Shown here one piece after another: positions 8,728 to 20,500 of a stretch of 64,000 nt of DNA (position 1 is its first letter; each line of letters begins with the position of its first letter). The notes under the pieces are model-generated. The model worked only from the letters and a program-made list of their open reading frames with translations. It searched no databases and was not told where the DNA came from. Position numbers and translations under genes: made by a program. This stretch comes from Acanthochromis polyacanthus (Eukaryota > Chordata > Actinopteri > Pomacentridae). The DNA lies in NCBI RefSeq assembly GCF_021347895.1, contig NC_067120.1:15981361-16045360 (forward strand), given 5' to 3'.

Positions 8728-9470
8728 ACTGAAACCTCTCAGCTTCACACAGCCTTGAGAGCAGGGGTGTCAAACTCAGTTCCAACACACCTGATTCAAA
8801 TGATCAGGCTCGTTATCAGGCTTCTGCTGAGCTTAATGATGAGCTGATTATTTGAATCAGGTGTGTTGGAACAGGGAAACATCTAAAACATAGAGGATAG
8901 TGGACCTCGAGGAACTGAGTTTGACACCCCTGCTTTAGAGTAACTCCAATCCAAATGTTGACCAGGTGAGATCTTCATGTCTTTCCCTTTCAAAATAAAA
9001 GCACAGCACAATTTCAAAATAAAAGCCTGTGATGGGCCTGAAAACACCAGTTAAACCTCTCAGCTTCACACAGCCTTTACAATAACTCCAATCCAAATTT
9101 TGACCAGGTGAGATCTCCCTGTCTCTGCCTTTCAAAATAAAAGCACAGAACAATTTCTAAATAAAAGCCTGCGATGGGCCTGAAAACACCAGTTAAACCT
9201 CTCAGCTTCACACAGCCTTTACTCCAATCCAAAGTTTAACCAGGTCTGATCTTCCTGTCTCTGCCTTTCAAAATAAAAGCACAGCACAATTTCAAAATAA
9301 AAGCCTGCAACAGACCAAAAAATGCCAGTTAAACCTCTCAGCTTCACACAGCCTTGAGAGTAACTCCAATCCAAATTTTGACCAGGTGAGATCTTCTTGT
9401 CTCTGCCTTTCAAAATAAAAGCACAGCACAAATTCAAAATGAAAGCCTATGACGGACGAAAAAATAACCC
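8728..9470. repeat. Minisatellite array of about 140-bp monomers, unit C
   Basis: The same monomer family as at 6998-7650, again about four and a half copies and again with the first monomer interrupted by the miniature element (8762-8932). The array runs straight into the terminal block containing the 3' hairpin. Confidence 0.85.
8762..8932. mobile_element. hAT-like miniature inverted-repeat element, unit C copy
   Basis: The same 171-bp element at the same position in the same minisatellite monomer as in unit B. Target duplication CTTGAGAG (8754-8761, one substitution) and CTTTAGAG (8933-8940). The shared position shows that the insertion was copied with the unit. Confidence 0.85.
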
Positions 9471-9542
9471 TCTCCTGCCCAGCTCCGGACATGCACCCAT
9501 CCCGAGCCCCTCCCACGATTTCCGCGAGCGGGAATTGTCTAG

Positions 9543-12339
9543 TTGTTATTATTCCAGCATTACATCTGATTACTACAGTATTTTTACCCTTTAACTGACC
9601 TCATGCACTTTCTGTTTGAAAATGTGGTCCATTAGTTTCTAGCAAATGTTGACATAATGGGTAAGGAGTGATCAAACCCTAAATTTGTGGTTATTAAAAT
9701 CATTTTCGCATGGGTTAGATGAAGAACTGCCCTTGGTGTGTAATCACAGTGATCATCAACAGTGACCAAAGTTGTACCTGGCTGACCACCAAAAAATGGC
9801 CGCCTTCATTTAAATTCTTTGGCAGTGATGGCACATTTTGCTCTTCGGTGATGAGAAATGAAATTTAGCTCACTTCAGATTCAAAATTATTCACAGACAT
9901 AGTGAAAAATAACCACATGTTGCTGTAAGCTGGTTACAGCACTGGTGAAAAAGAGAAAAAATACACAAAACATAAGCTGTCACAAATATTGTCTTGGATT
10001 GACAGGAGTAATTATCACCTGCGGAAACCCCGGGGAACCAGATGTTGCCACTGCGCTGTATTTTAGTGCATTCATGTCATGTTTGTGCCCCTGTGTGTTA
10101 ACCTGGTTAGGCAGCCAGTAAAGGCTGCACCCACTCAATATAGAGAAGTCTTAATGTAATTACACAGCAGACTGAGACTGGAAATGTATCTTCCTCTGAT
10201 GTAAACAGATCTGACTCATGAACTTGTCCCCCAGCAGTAATCACATCAGTAATTCGATTTGTTTTGCACCTTTGGCCAAACCTCCAGGCTGCACAAAATA
10301 TGTTTCTCCAGTCCAAGCCAGGAACGCATCTCCAGGAGGCTGTGACAGACACCGTGTTCTATCATCTTTGTTTTGATGCAACAACTGTTTATCCTCAGGG
10401 CGGCTGCTACTCAATTACACCTCACGTTTAGCTGCAGCAAATAAACCCAGCTCATTAGCACTTCATTAGTTTTGGAACAGACGACGGATATCGAGATAAG
10501 ATATAAAGAGTTTAATTCCAAAATGTGATAGCATTGCTAGGGGGAAGTGACAGAAAAACAACTGGTTGAAAAATGAATCCTGACAGACTGAAAAGCAAAT
10601 ATATTATGTGACTGTGTATCTGTAGCAAAGCCATAAATTTACAACACACCTCATTGGAATCACATTTCTGGCTCATTTTTTATAAAAGTGAGCGTATCAC
10701 ATCTGGGATTCTGTGTTAAACTGCTCTGTTTTGATGTATGTTTTCTCTGAGCCTGCTGAACTGTGTTGGATCTGTGTGAGTTAATCATCACCTCTGCCGG
10801 GGTCCAGGTCATTTCATGGTTGGCTCGTTGGTGCTGTTTGCAGTTTGTTCTGAGGAGAATAAAGAAAAACACGGAATCAGTGGAGAGAACAGGCCGAGAG
10901 ATGGCTCTGTCTCTGCTGCACAGCGGCTCTGCCATGTATGAAGTTTTGCATCTCAGTGAGCAGAGGACATCAAGGATCCGCTGCAGTTATAGGCACCATA
11001 ATTGGAGACACCAGTGAGGCAGAGACAACGTCTTCTCTAATGGGTTTTTGCATTTCAACACAAAACCATGACGACGTTCACTCGGCAACTTGGAAAATGC
11101 CACTCTTTGTCTCTGTGGCGCCGTATCCTTGAACTTATGAAAATCCCTCTGAGTATTTTACGGATAATATGCATGGGGGAAATTAAGAGAATATTTTAAT
11201 GAGATTCAAGACGTATGCAGACATATCTGGAGGCAATTTGAAATGAGAGACAATTACAATACTTCCCAGTGTAGCACTGGGATGGCAGATGTGGGCGAGA
11301 ATCCCCTGTTCCTATCAAAATGATGATGAGGAATGCTGGTGCTTCCGACACTGGGGAATCGAATCCAACAAATGACATTGACTTCACGTAAACTCCTCCA
11401 GTTTTATGTCACTTTTTAACAGTGTTAGGAAGAGCAAGGACATACTTCACATTGAAGTAAGAGAGATGGAGCAGTAAAGAAAGTGGATGAGCGCTGGGAG
11501 CAAAGGGATCATAGATGTGACCCTTTCATGAGGTAATTCAGTGTTTCTGCTTCTTATGCTGATCTACACTTTGGCTGATTCCCAAGTGATTTCACATCTA
11601 CAGTAAAAACCCCTTTTCATCTTGCCTCATATCTCTGCAACAGCCTAATTTCAGCTAATCTCACTCAACCAGCTACTGGATGGCAACTCAAACCAGAAAC
11701 CCTGTCTCTTTGCCAATGGGGCTTATCCTGGTGGTAACTGCGTCACTTGCTCTCTGTGTTTGACTCGGTGGCTGCAGATGACTTCCACTGCTAAGCCTGA
11801 GATAATGCATGTGTGTGACATGCAGTTAGAGAGGAAGGGCAGGCTGGGAGCAGACTGCACTGAAAGTAAATGTGCTTTTTAAATCACATGAACACATCCA
11901 GCAGAGTCTTAGCGGATCCCACAGGCTACTGTATGATTATTAGTGCAGACCTGCTCTCAGGGGGGAGAAATGGCATCATGACATGCAAATGCTCAAAGCA
12001 ACAACAGCTGGAATAACAGAGTTACATTTGGCCATTGTGTGGATTTATCATTTAATTTACATTTAAGCATTTAAAGCTTAGATTTATTTGAACATTAGTT
12101 GTGCTTGTTGCAAGTCAACAATGCATAAATGTAACAATAACAGCACAGGAGTCAAATTTAAAAGCTGCATCCTGCTGTGAAATGGGAGAAATCGGACATT
12201 GCAGGGCTTTTAAAAGGCAACTTTTCTGCTTTGTTTTTGCGCTCAAACTCGTCCAGCTGTTGTCCAATCTGTGGTTTGGAGCCTGTAGGGGGGCCAGAGC
12301 ACTATTAGCGCGTCTAATTTCGTAACAATTTGCCAGAAT
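9543..12339. other. Non-coding spacer between the transposon cluster and the CpG-rich block
   Basis: About 2.8 kb with only short chance frames. I see no clear repeat, RNA gene or splice-bounded open frame. If the CpG-rich block at 12340 is a promoter, this is its upstream flank and may hold regulatory sequence. Confidence 0.5.
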
Positions 12340-12657
12340 GGTTCAGTGCCTTGAGGCCACCATGCATCGGCGGCGGCGCTGCAGTGCGCGCAACGGGCGT
12401 GCGCACTCGCTTCTTCTGCTGCTGCTGTAGCTGCTGCGCGCCCCCGCCGGTGCGTGTGTGTATGTGTTACGGTGAACTGGTGGTGGGAGAGCAGAGGAGA
12501 GGACCAGTGAGTGAGGCAGAGGAGGCAAGCGCAAGAGAGGCTCGGTGCCTGAACGGGACTCCGCGTAATTCAGGGAGAGAAGCGCACACGGCGTCGCAGG
12601 GAAGCGGAGAGGGACGGAGCGGGCTTCGTGTTTCGCTGCGCACAGGGAGGAGGTCAG
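12340..12657 (+). promoter_or_regulatory. CpG-rich promoter and probable non-coding first exon of an unidentified host gene
   Basis: CpG-dense and GC-rich DNA (for example GGCGGCGGCGCTGCAGTGCG) stands out sharply from AT-rich surroundings. A purine-rich leader of about 200 bases follows and ends in a strong donor GGTCAG|GTGAGC at 12657/12658. No open frame with a convincing start continues through it, so it reads as a 5' untranslated exon. CpG-island promoters with a non-coding first exon and a very long first intron are common for vertebrate developmental and neuronal genes. The direction (+) comes from the donor. The gene itself is not identifiable; its coding exons must lie mainly beyond the window. 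Confidence 0.55.
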
Positions 12658-12725
12658 GTGAGCCAAACCAAACCATTCATAATAAACACGTGTCGCGTAG
12701 CTGCCAGTTCACTGTCAGGAGTTTG

Positions 12726-12728
<3 letters not shown>

Positions 12729-12771
<43 letters not shown>

Positions 12772-12786
12772 TAGAGAGAGAGCGAG
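12729..12786. repeat. (AG)n microsatellite
   Basis: Nearly pure AG repeat with a few interruptions, about 70 bp after the candidate splice donor at 12657. Confidence 0.95.
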
Positions 12787-12937
12787 ACCGGTCACACTGA
12801 CTGAGGCTGTCAGTAAAATTAAAAAAATAACTGTCCTCTTTGCTGCTCTGGCGAAGAAATGTAAATGTGCAGGGGTCGTTTGGAATCTTAGAAAATACGC
12901 CACACTTGTCTCACGTTGAGCTTCTAGCTGTGGGTCA

Positions 12938-12940
<3 letters not shown>

Positions 12941-12999
<59 letters not shown>
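12941..12999. repeat. (GA)n microsatellite, 59 bp
   Basis: An uninterrupted GA repeat on the same strand as the one at 12729-12786, about 155 bp further on. Confidence 0.97.
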
Positions 13000-13000
<1 letters not shown>

Positions 13001-14729
13001 AGGTGTAGTAGCTGCGGACTGTCAAACAGAGGACTGATGCTGATCATTGACACCTATCCTCCACTCTCCATCTCATGCTAAAAGCAGACATACAGCACAA
13101 ATTTCTATAGATATATTCATTGATCTGCTGTGACTGACAGTTGTTTGCTTTTCCTCCCGTGTTGATGGAATTGCTGCCCCCAATACGTCCCATCTTTCAT
13201 GTCTTTAAGCTGATTTGCTCCCCACATGTTTAATTCCCCTCATATTCCTCTCCTCTCTGTTTTGTTTTCACCGTCCCCTCAGTTTGCTTGAGTCTAATTT
13301 CCCTTCATCAGTCTTGATTACTGTACTCGCCCCCTGAGATTTCACCAATTACACCCCACACTATTTTTTTTTTTGGCTATACTGGAATAAAACCCCCCAC
13401 ATTCTCACCCAATCCCCCTCCTCATCGTCCTCATCCTCCTCATCCTCCCCCCTCTGTCTGCCCCTTTGGTCAAAGCTTCAGTCAAGGGGGAGAACTCACC
13501 ATCATGCAACAACCTCCTCCCTTCCTCCTCCTTCCCTCTGCTCATCCCCCAGACACTCTTACTCGCTCACACACACCCAAACACACATGCCTCAAGTGCA
13601 CACTTTCGCTGGCCGCTCAGTTGGCCAAATTAATACAATGCTAATGACCCCTGCTTCATTGTCTGAGGCTGTTGTTCTTTCTGCTCTGTGAAAGGGGCTG
13701 ACACACTTTCTAGCAATGTTTATTCACTCCGAGCAGACTACAGTTAATCTGTTTAAGAAGATAACAATATCGCCCTATCCCTGCCCCATGTCTGCTTTGC
13801 ATTAATTCGGAAATGGGCGGCAAAATGTGTGATCCTGCTATACATATTTGGAGACTGTTTGTGGTGGATTCTTGACCAGCATGCGTGTTCGAGCCCACTT
13901 CCTCTGCGTCTCGCGGAGTTGTGCTCACAGGACATTTCAGGCTCATTTGACAAATGTGGAGAAAATCGGGACATGATAGTGACCTACATTGTGCTGCCGT
14001 CTTTACTTTCACCCTCAGCACAAACGGCACTAGGCCGGGAGATTTGCATAACTAAGGGATTATCATGACACACGTTGGCCGGAGTTATTGTGAGAGCACC
14101 AGTCAGTCACACTGCTGACCCAAAACCAGTGACGGGCAACTCGGCTCCGGGGGCTATGGGAAAAGCTTGGGTGTTGGAGGGAAAATGCCACCAATTTCAA
14201 TCCGTGGGCTGCAGAAACACGCAGACTATTCTGTGAGAAGTGATCAACGCTCCTTCTGTAAGCGGCCGTCTGTGGCATTGTGAACGCCGCCAAGCAGGAC
14301 GGAACAAAGTGCCTCATAGATGGAGTTGTCCTGTGTCACTTGTGGTGGTGATGACATAATTTCTTTGAGGAACTGGTCTGAGACTGAGGGCCTTTCATCT
14401 GGTGATTAATCTCACCAAGGACGCATTGCACGTTTGCAGCAGAAACGTCTGTTTATATAAGCTATTCAGAGATGGAAGCAGTAAAGTGACCCCAGTGAAC
14501 TGCAGTTGAAGTAAAGTGTGGTAGACATTTACTGTTAGTAGGCATTAAAAAAAGAAGAAGAAGAAACCCACAGTCTCCTCTGTTTTGTGCCACTAATAGA
14601 GCCAGCATTTTAAAGGGTTGCTTGGGGTTAATTACAGCTGTCTCACTTTTAAAGTCTTGACTATTATTTCCACGACATGATAGTTTGTATACTCCCTTAA
14701 CCAGTCGCTGCAATCTGGGGAAAGTTGCT
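13000..14729. other. Intron-like non-coding DNA with pyrimidine-rich and conserved-looking parts
   Basis: A C- and T-rich stretch (about 13140-13600) is followed by about 500 bp of balanced composition with homeobox- and POU-like motifs (for example ATTTGCAT near 14042). No gene is visible. The second part could be a conserved enhancer, but that needs alignment. Confidence 0.4.
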
Positions 14730-14960
14730 GCTATTAAGCCCAACAGGGCATGAAATGAGCAGTCAGCCCAGAGCTGAAATGTTTTGGTAATCCATCGATT
14801 AGTTGATCCACAGAAATGGAATATTAATATTGAAGTGGAGTCATTTCTCAAGACAAATTGCCCACAGTTCTCTGGTTTCAGCTGCTCAAAAGTGATATAC
14901 GATGCTGTTCTGTGTCGCATATGATTTTAATCTGAATATGTTTGCAATTTTTCTCGCAGA
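14730..14960. repeat. Degraded copy of a fish interspersed repeat (copy 1)
   Basis: Contains CCATCGATTAGTTGATCC and TTTCAGCTGCTCAAAAGTGA. Both resemble parts of the family better preserved at 17111-17575, which ends in CGTTAGTTGCAGCCC. The open frame on its minus strand is debris. Confidence 0.45.
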
Positions 14961-15567
14961 CATAATAATTGCAATTTGATTTGTGAATTGAAACTTGAAT
15001 ATTTAGACGTGGATGAGGTCAAACATGCTGCATGCTAATTTTAGTGCCTCAAATTGTGATTTCGATTTGAAATTGATTTAATATTCAGCCTTGTTTTGGA
15101 CTGATCATTGAATAAATCAAGCAGTTCAAACACATCGCATTGAATTAAAATGGGCTGTTTTCACAGTTTTCTGACTCTGTGCACAAAGCAGTTTGATTAA
15201 TTGAAAAGATGATCGGCAGATAACTTGGTAATGGAAACAATTTGAAATATGAGCCCCTCATTGCACAGGAACTACAGTCACCATCATTCCCAGCCTTTAT
15301 TTAGCAAGGAGAGCCACTGAGAGCAAGTTCGGTTTTTCCAAGGTCACCCTGATCACAATACATATAACACATTAAAAGCATATATACATTCAAGTTACAT
15401 TGAATAAGCCAAGGACTTTAGACAGATTATGAACAATATTTGAGAGAAATGATGATATTGTGTATGTGGAAAAAGTTTTAGATCTTTGAATTCATCTCAT
15501 AAAAAATGGGAGCAAAAACAAAAGTGTTGCATTTATATTTTTGTTGAGTGTATTTTAAGTACATTTG

Positions 15568-15780
15568 GGTTTTGGACTGTAGCTTGGACTAAACAAGACA
15601 TTTGAAGGTGTCAAATTGCGATTTAAGAAATTTGTGATTGGCATTTTTCCGCTTTCCTGGTCAGTTAATTACAAAGAAATGTAGAAATACATGGAAATAG
15701 TCATAAATTGCTACCCTGAAGAGCTGAAAACAGTTTATTTATCAATCAACAATGGACTGAAAATTCATTTGCAATGATTT
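15568..15780. repeat. Interspersed repeat, copy 2 (pairs with 17111-17322)
   Basis: About 213 bp sharing long identical runs with 17111-17322: TTTTGGACTGTAG at the start, GGACTAAACAAGACATTTGA in the middle, and AACAATGGACTGAAAATTCA near the end. Direct orientation, separated by about 1.54 kb. It reads as a non-coding miniature transposon family widespread in fish. Confidence 0.8.
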
Positions 15781-17104
15781 TCTCTTTCAAATAAGTTTAA
15801 CCATGAGCTGTTTTAAAAGCTGTATGATTATTTGCCTACTTCTGTTTCTTCCCCTTTATTGTTAAAATGTTGCCATATTTCAAGTTATCTTACTCAGTAC
15901 AATGTCAATATGCCATTTCTGCTAGAATTTATGACCCAGACTGCTAAACTAAAGTCTAAGCTGAAGAAAACCATAATTATCCTCAAACCAAGTGCAGCAA
16001 TAATTTCTTCTTTATGCAAAAATTGTACAGGCACAACTGAGCAATTCATCATCATAAGTCACTTGAGCTGATTGTCTGGATGATTGAGTGTGTTCTGCAG
16101 ACACGTGTACTTGTGTCCTGAGTGGAGAAAATCCAGCAGCCGTCGTGAACAGAAGCGCCGTGCTACTCAGCTGTGTGGAGGTTAAATCTTCGGGGACTGG
16201 TGGAGGCCCATGCCTATCCATTAGTGTCACGGGGTCTGAGTGTTTCCTCCCAGTGGGGCGGTCACAGACATACTGTCATCGCCTGGACCACCTCGTCACA
16301 AGCACGTTCGTCTCATTTTGGGACCGATGAGCGCCTCATTAGAGGACCTCAGAGGGAGCGTCTTCCCCCCCCTCCTTCCGCTTCACGGCTGCCTGAGCTT
16401 CCCTTGCTTGTAATTTGGACAAATGTATGCAGAGGTTGATGAATACATCCAAAGAACAACGTACATACATGTTCATTACATCCACACATGTCTCACTGTC
16501 TGTCTCCCCCTCTGTGAATGGGGCCTGCGTGGTGGCAAGCTGGCGGGTGCAATTAGAGTTTCACAGTCAGTTAGGCAGCGGCTCTAATGGGGATCGACAC
16601 GTTCCTGAGAATCCACAGCACACAGCTGATGTTTACGTCCTCCGCCCGTGCTATATTATCCGGAGTAGATGGTGACAGATGACTAAGAGAAATGGATATT
16701 AGGTGATTTATGTGTTCCTCATAGCAGGACTGATCTCCAGCAGGATTAGATGCAAAGATGTGCCGCTGTTTTTGCTATTTGCTCTTTTATCTCGTGCAGC
16801 AACAGCCTCAGAGAGATACACTGAACAACTGCCAAAAGGATTCGTTGACTTATCCGTTTGTCCATCGACAGGTAATTCATCAGCTATTTTTGCTAAATGG
16901 TTCGTCATTTCCAAAACAAGCTGGAAACATGCTTTGGTTTCAAACTCGATAAAGATTTTTCAAGAAAATAATGTGCACATACACTCTTATATTAAAAGTA
17001 TTTTTTTAGTTCCACCTCTAATTGTTTGTGGTATTTATTAAGCAACAATGTAAAACAATCTGTGATTACAGTTTGTCAAATATAAGGATCATTATATTGT
17101 AAAT

Positions 17105-17575
17105 ACATAGGATTTTGGACTGTAGGTTGGACTAAACAAGACATTTGAAGGTCTCATATTGCTATTTTTGGAATTTATGATTGGGATTTTTCAGTTTTCC
17201 AGGTCAGTTGATTACAAAAAATCCATAAATACATGGAAATAATCATAAATTGCTGCCCTGAAAAGCTGAAAGCTGTTTATTTATCAATCAACAATGGACT
17301 GAAAATTCATTTGCAATGATTTAAATGACTATATAATTGTTATACATTGTGCACTATCTAGAAAAACAATCCTCCTGTTCCAGCTGCTCTAATGTGAGTA
17401 TTTGTTTTTAGTCGTCCCTGAAGGTAAATTGAATGTCACTGGGTATTATTTGGACAAAACAAGCTACTCAAATCTGTCAGCTTGAGTTGTCGAAACACTA
17501 TTATTTCTGGACACTTTATAAGCCAAATGAATGGTTAAAATAATCAATACTGAAAGCATGTCGTTAGTTGCAGCC
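17105..17575. repeat. Interspersed repeat, copy 3 with preserved end
   Basis: The core 17111-17322 matches 15568-15780. It continues through a CCAGCTGCTCTAATGTGAGT segment to CGTTAGTTGCAGCCCTCC at about 17575. The GTTGCAGCC end recurs at 44250 and marks the element boundary. Confidence 0.65.
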
Positions 17576-20500
17576 CTCCTTCCAAGCTTTTCTAATCACA
17601 GACGCTTTCTTCAATGGAACAACTTGCTTGCTGTTACATTAGCCTGTTATTTTTGGACAGTAGGTAGAGGGACAGATGGTGGACGAGGAGAGGTCAGTGC
17701 AGACGTCCCTGGACGGCCCACTGTGACCAAATCATTACACCAGAGCATTTCATCATGACAGTCATCAAGCCCAATCACTCAAGGTTGCCAAGGGAACGCT
17801 ATTGTCAACCTTGATAGGTTATTACACCCTTTAGTGAATACAAAGCATTTCGAGATGTTCTTTTCTGTCCCAACCAACTGCCGGCAATAGAGCGCTCTTT
17901 TGAAGTGGGACGTTGGGATAATGGAATGTAATGTTGTGGGTTTTATGTTCTCCGTCTTCCCCCCAGCAGAGCTCCCGGTTAACTAGCCGCACATACTGCT
18001 ACATCCGACTCAGTCAGCCTTGAGCTTTGATACGAACAATTGGAAATGCGACTTGAAATGTGTTTTCAAAGCATATTTTCTGAATTCTCGCAGGAGCTGC
18101 TGCTGTCTTGCCACTCAACAGCAGAAGTGGAGGGGAGGAAGAGGAAAAGCGGGAGTGTTTTTGAAGCTTTTGGGGTTCCAAGAGGGAGGAGGGGTGGATC
18201 ATGTACCTCTGTCGACGCTGAGAAGGGGCAGGGGGAACAAAGGGGGTCTGTTTTCTCTGTCTCTACTGGCGGGGCAGCTTTTCTCGCCTCTTCCTTGCAG
18301 AGTGTGTGTGTTTGTGCGTGAGGGGGTGGAGGGGTGATGCAGGGTTATGCTGGAAGAGATCCACAATAGAAACTCGGGCGCTGGTGCCTCTCTTTGAACA
18401 TAGAGTTGTTCCTGCTGAGGAGGGATGGAGTGGCAGTTCTCGCTACAGACGGCCTCGGGCCTGTTGAAGCTCGGGCCAACTTTGGATGGCCAGCAGATGT
18501 TGGAGAGGTGGTTGGTGGCCCAGTGGCAGCACGTAACAACCGTCCGTGCTTCCCTTTCCTGTCCGGAGAACAACAGGAGGTGGGCATCGCTCCACCGGCA
18601 GGGTGTAGGCTCGCCAAAATTACAGGGAATTCAGGACGAGTGTGCACTTGAATGCTTGCTGGTCTGTTCTCAAGCCTCCGTCTTCCTCCTATTTGCATAG
18701 AGCTTAAGAAAAGCGGTGCTGCACATCCCACTCTCTGTTGGCACAGTGATGCTGCCCACTTGTGTTGTCTAATAGCTCGGCAAATACATCACCACGGTTC
18801 TTATTCTGCTTATAAAATTGGAGATTTCAGTAGAGGTACCTGCCAAGAAACCCACCACAAGCCTCCACCACTTTACCAGCCTGCTGTTGAACGCTGCATC
18901 TTATAAACTGGTGGAAGTGGGGGGTCTGCAGAGATAAGCGGAGCAAAAGCGTAGATTATCTGTTTCGCCCCAGCACATGATGCAACAGTGAATCAACAGG
19001 AAAGAGCGGGACACTTAGCTGTCAGCTCATGAATAAAGTTGACATGGAAACACAAAGTGGCTTTGCCATGGTTCAGGACTCTCACTGACCTGGAGGTCTT
19101 ATTTAGGCCAGGCCCTTTAATGCCCTTACCCTCTGCCCCACCCTGTACCCCCTCCCACAGCCCGGCCGAGGGTAAGACACCATGTTAGCAGCTCAGCAGC
19201 CACCACTGAAGGGCCCTTAATCCAAGTGGGATGACAGCTTGGCTCTCGATGCTGTTTCTGTGGCGCTGAGACCAATGGGCTTTTCTTTCCCTCTTTTTTC
19301 ATCCCTAAAACCCCCCAAACACAACCACAGGAATCCTGGGAAAAAAAAAAACTGTCCTGGGGCAGACAAAGGAATGGGACGGTAAACAAATCCAAGAGTA
19401 GATCTGAGATTCCTCCATTCAGCAGAAGATAAATGTACACATGCTTTGACATATCAAAAGCACAAAATACAATGATGCACTCAGTTTTTTCCCCTCTAAG
19501 TCCTGGTGCCACATGTTGTGTAAAAAACATAATCTATACCCAGATAATCTTTCATCCGGGCCTCAGAATGATTAGGGGGGATTGGGGTCAGAAAACCATT
19601 AGAATCATAAAATTTGGTGCTGCTATCAAACCAAATCCCTTTTCCTTCTTTTACACAAATCAGCTGATGTGTCCAGAGACCACATGTTGACAGAGGTTCA
19701 AATGGACAAGTGCTTAATGGTAATGTCAAACAACAAAGAGCATCCCGCATGTTTGCCAGTAGAGTGAGTCACTCTGCCAGGCTGCTACAGCATTTTCTCC
19801 TTATCCACGCTGCTCTCGCTGCCACACTGATGTGCTGTTAACTCTCAGAACAGTCAAGAACCACAACAAACGCTGCTGTTTTTCATGTAATGTCAGGGTT
19901 GTCTTGTGTTTATATACTTTAGGTCTGGAAAAACTGATCTGTAATTTCTTTCAACAAAATATGAACTCACCATGTTTATAATCAAGTGTTTTTTGAATTA
20001 ATTCATCAATAAAAAACATGCACCTAAAATGCTAGAATGTGATGTTTTTTCAGTTTTATTATGTTGTTTGGACTGTTTGTCAGGCAAACAAGCAATCTTA
20101 TTTTCTTTTTAATTTATTTTTTCTATTTTAGACTAAACTCAATGAAAAAAATCATTTGCAATTTTCCTAGCAATTTTGAAGTGTGGGAGAGAAAATGGAT
20201 ATTGTGCACATTCAAACCCAGCTGGACAAAAACGCAGGACAAAAACAGATATAAGGAGGAAGAAACAATAGACATTGTTTGTACACTGATAATTTAAAGC
20301 TCTTCAAATTGGAATTGGTCCTTTATGTTAAACTGAAAGGCTTTGCGAGACAGAAAACTTGCTTTTAATGTACTGAATTGGTCTTCTTTCCCAATTCATC
20401 AGCACAATACAGATCACCAAACAGATTCCAGCATTTTTTGATTCCCTTTAGATCAAGGACATCATTTTTCCACCACCGTGAGAAGAAAATTGCCTACTAA

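Larger units (their letters stand above)
7718..9542. mobile_element. Helitron-like tandem unit C with internal minisatellite
   Basis: A second unit of 1,825 bp, head to tail with unit B. It lacks the palindromic head of unit B and starts TATTTTATTAATC before the shared ACGTTTCCGCCG. The body, the palindrome (8591-8614), the miniature element (8762-8932) and the minisatellite recur in the same order. It ends in hairpin 9518-9535 and CTAG 9539-9542. Scattered substitutions separate it from unit B, so the duplication is not brand new. Confidence 0.5.

Noticed and set aside
6998..9470. Regularly repeated monomers resembling a CRISPR-like array
   Set aside because: Monomers are about 140 bp with no unique spacers and lie in a eukaryotic transposon; it is a minisatellite.
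12330..12731. 133-codon frame across the CpG-rich block
   Set aside because: GC-rich DNA is open in several frames; composition is low-complexity (poly-Cys from CTGCTG) and the frame runs through the probable donor into a GA microsatellite.
14462..14920. 152-codon minus-strand frame
   Set aside because: It overlaps a degraded interspersed repeat and has no recognisable domain.
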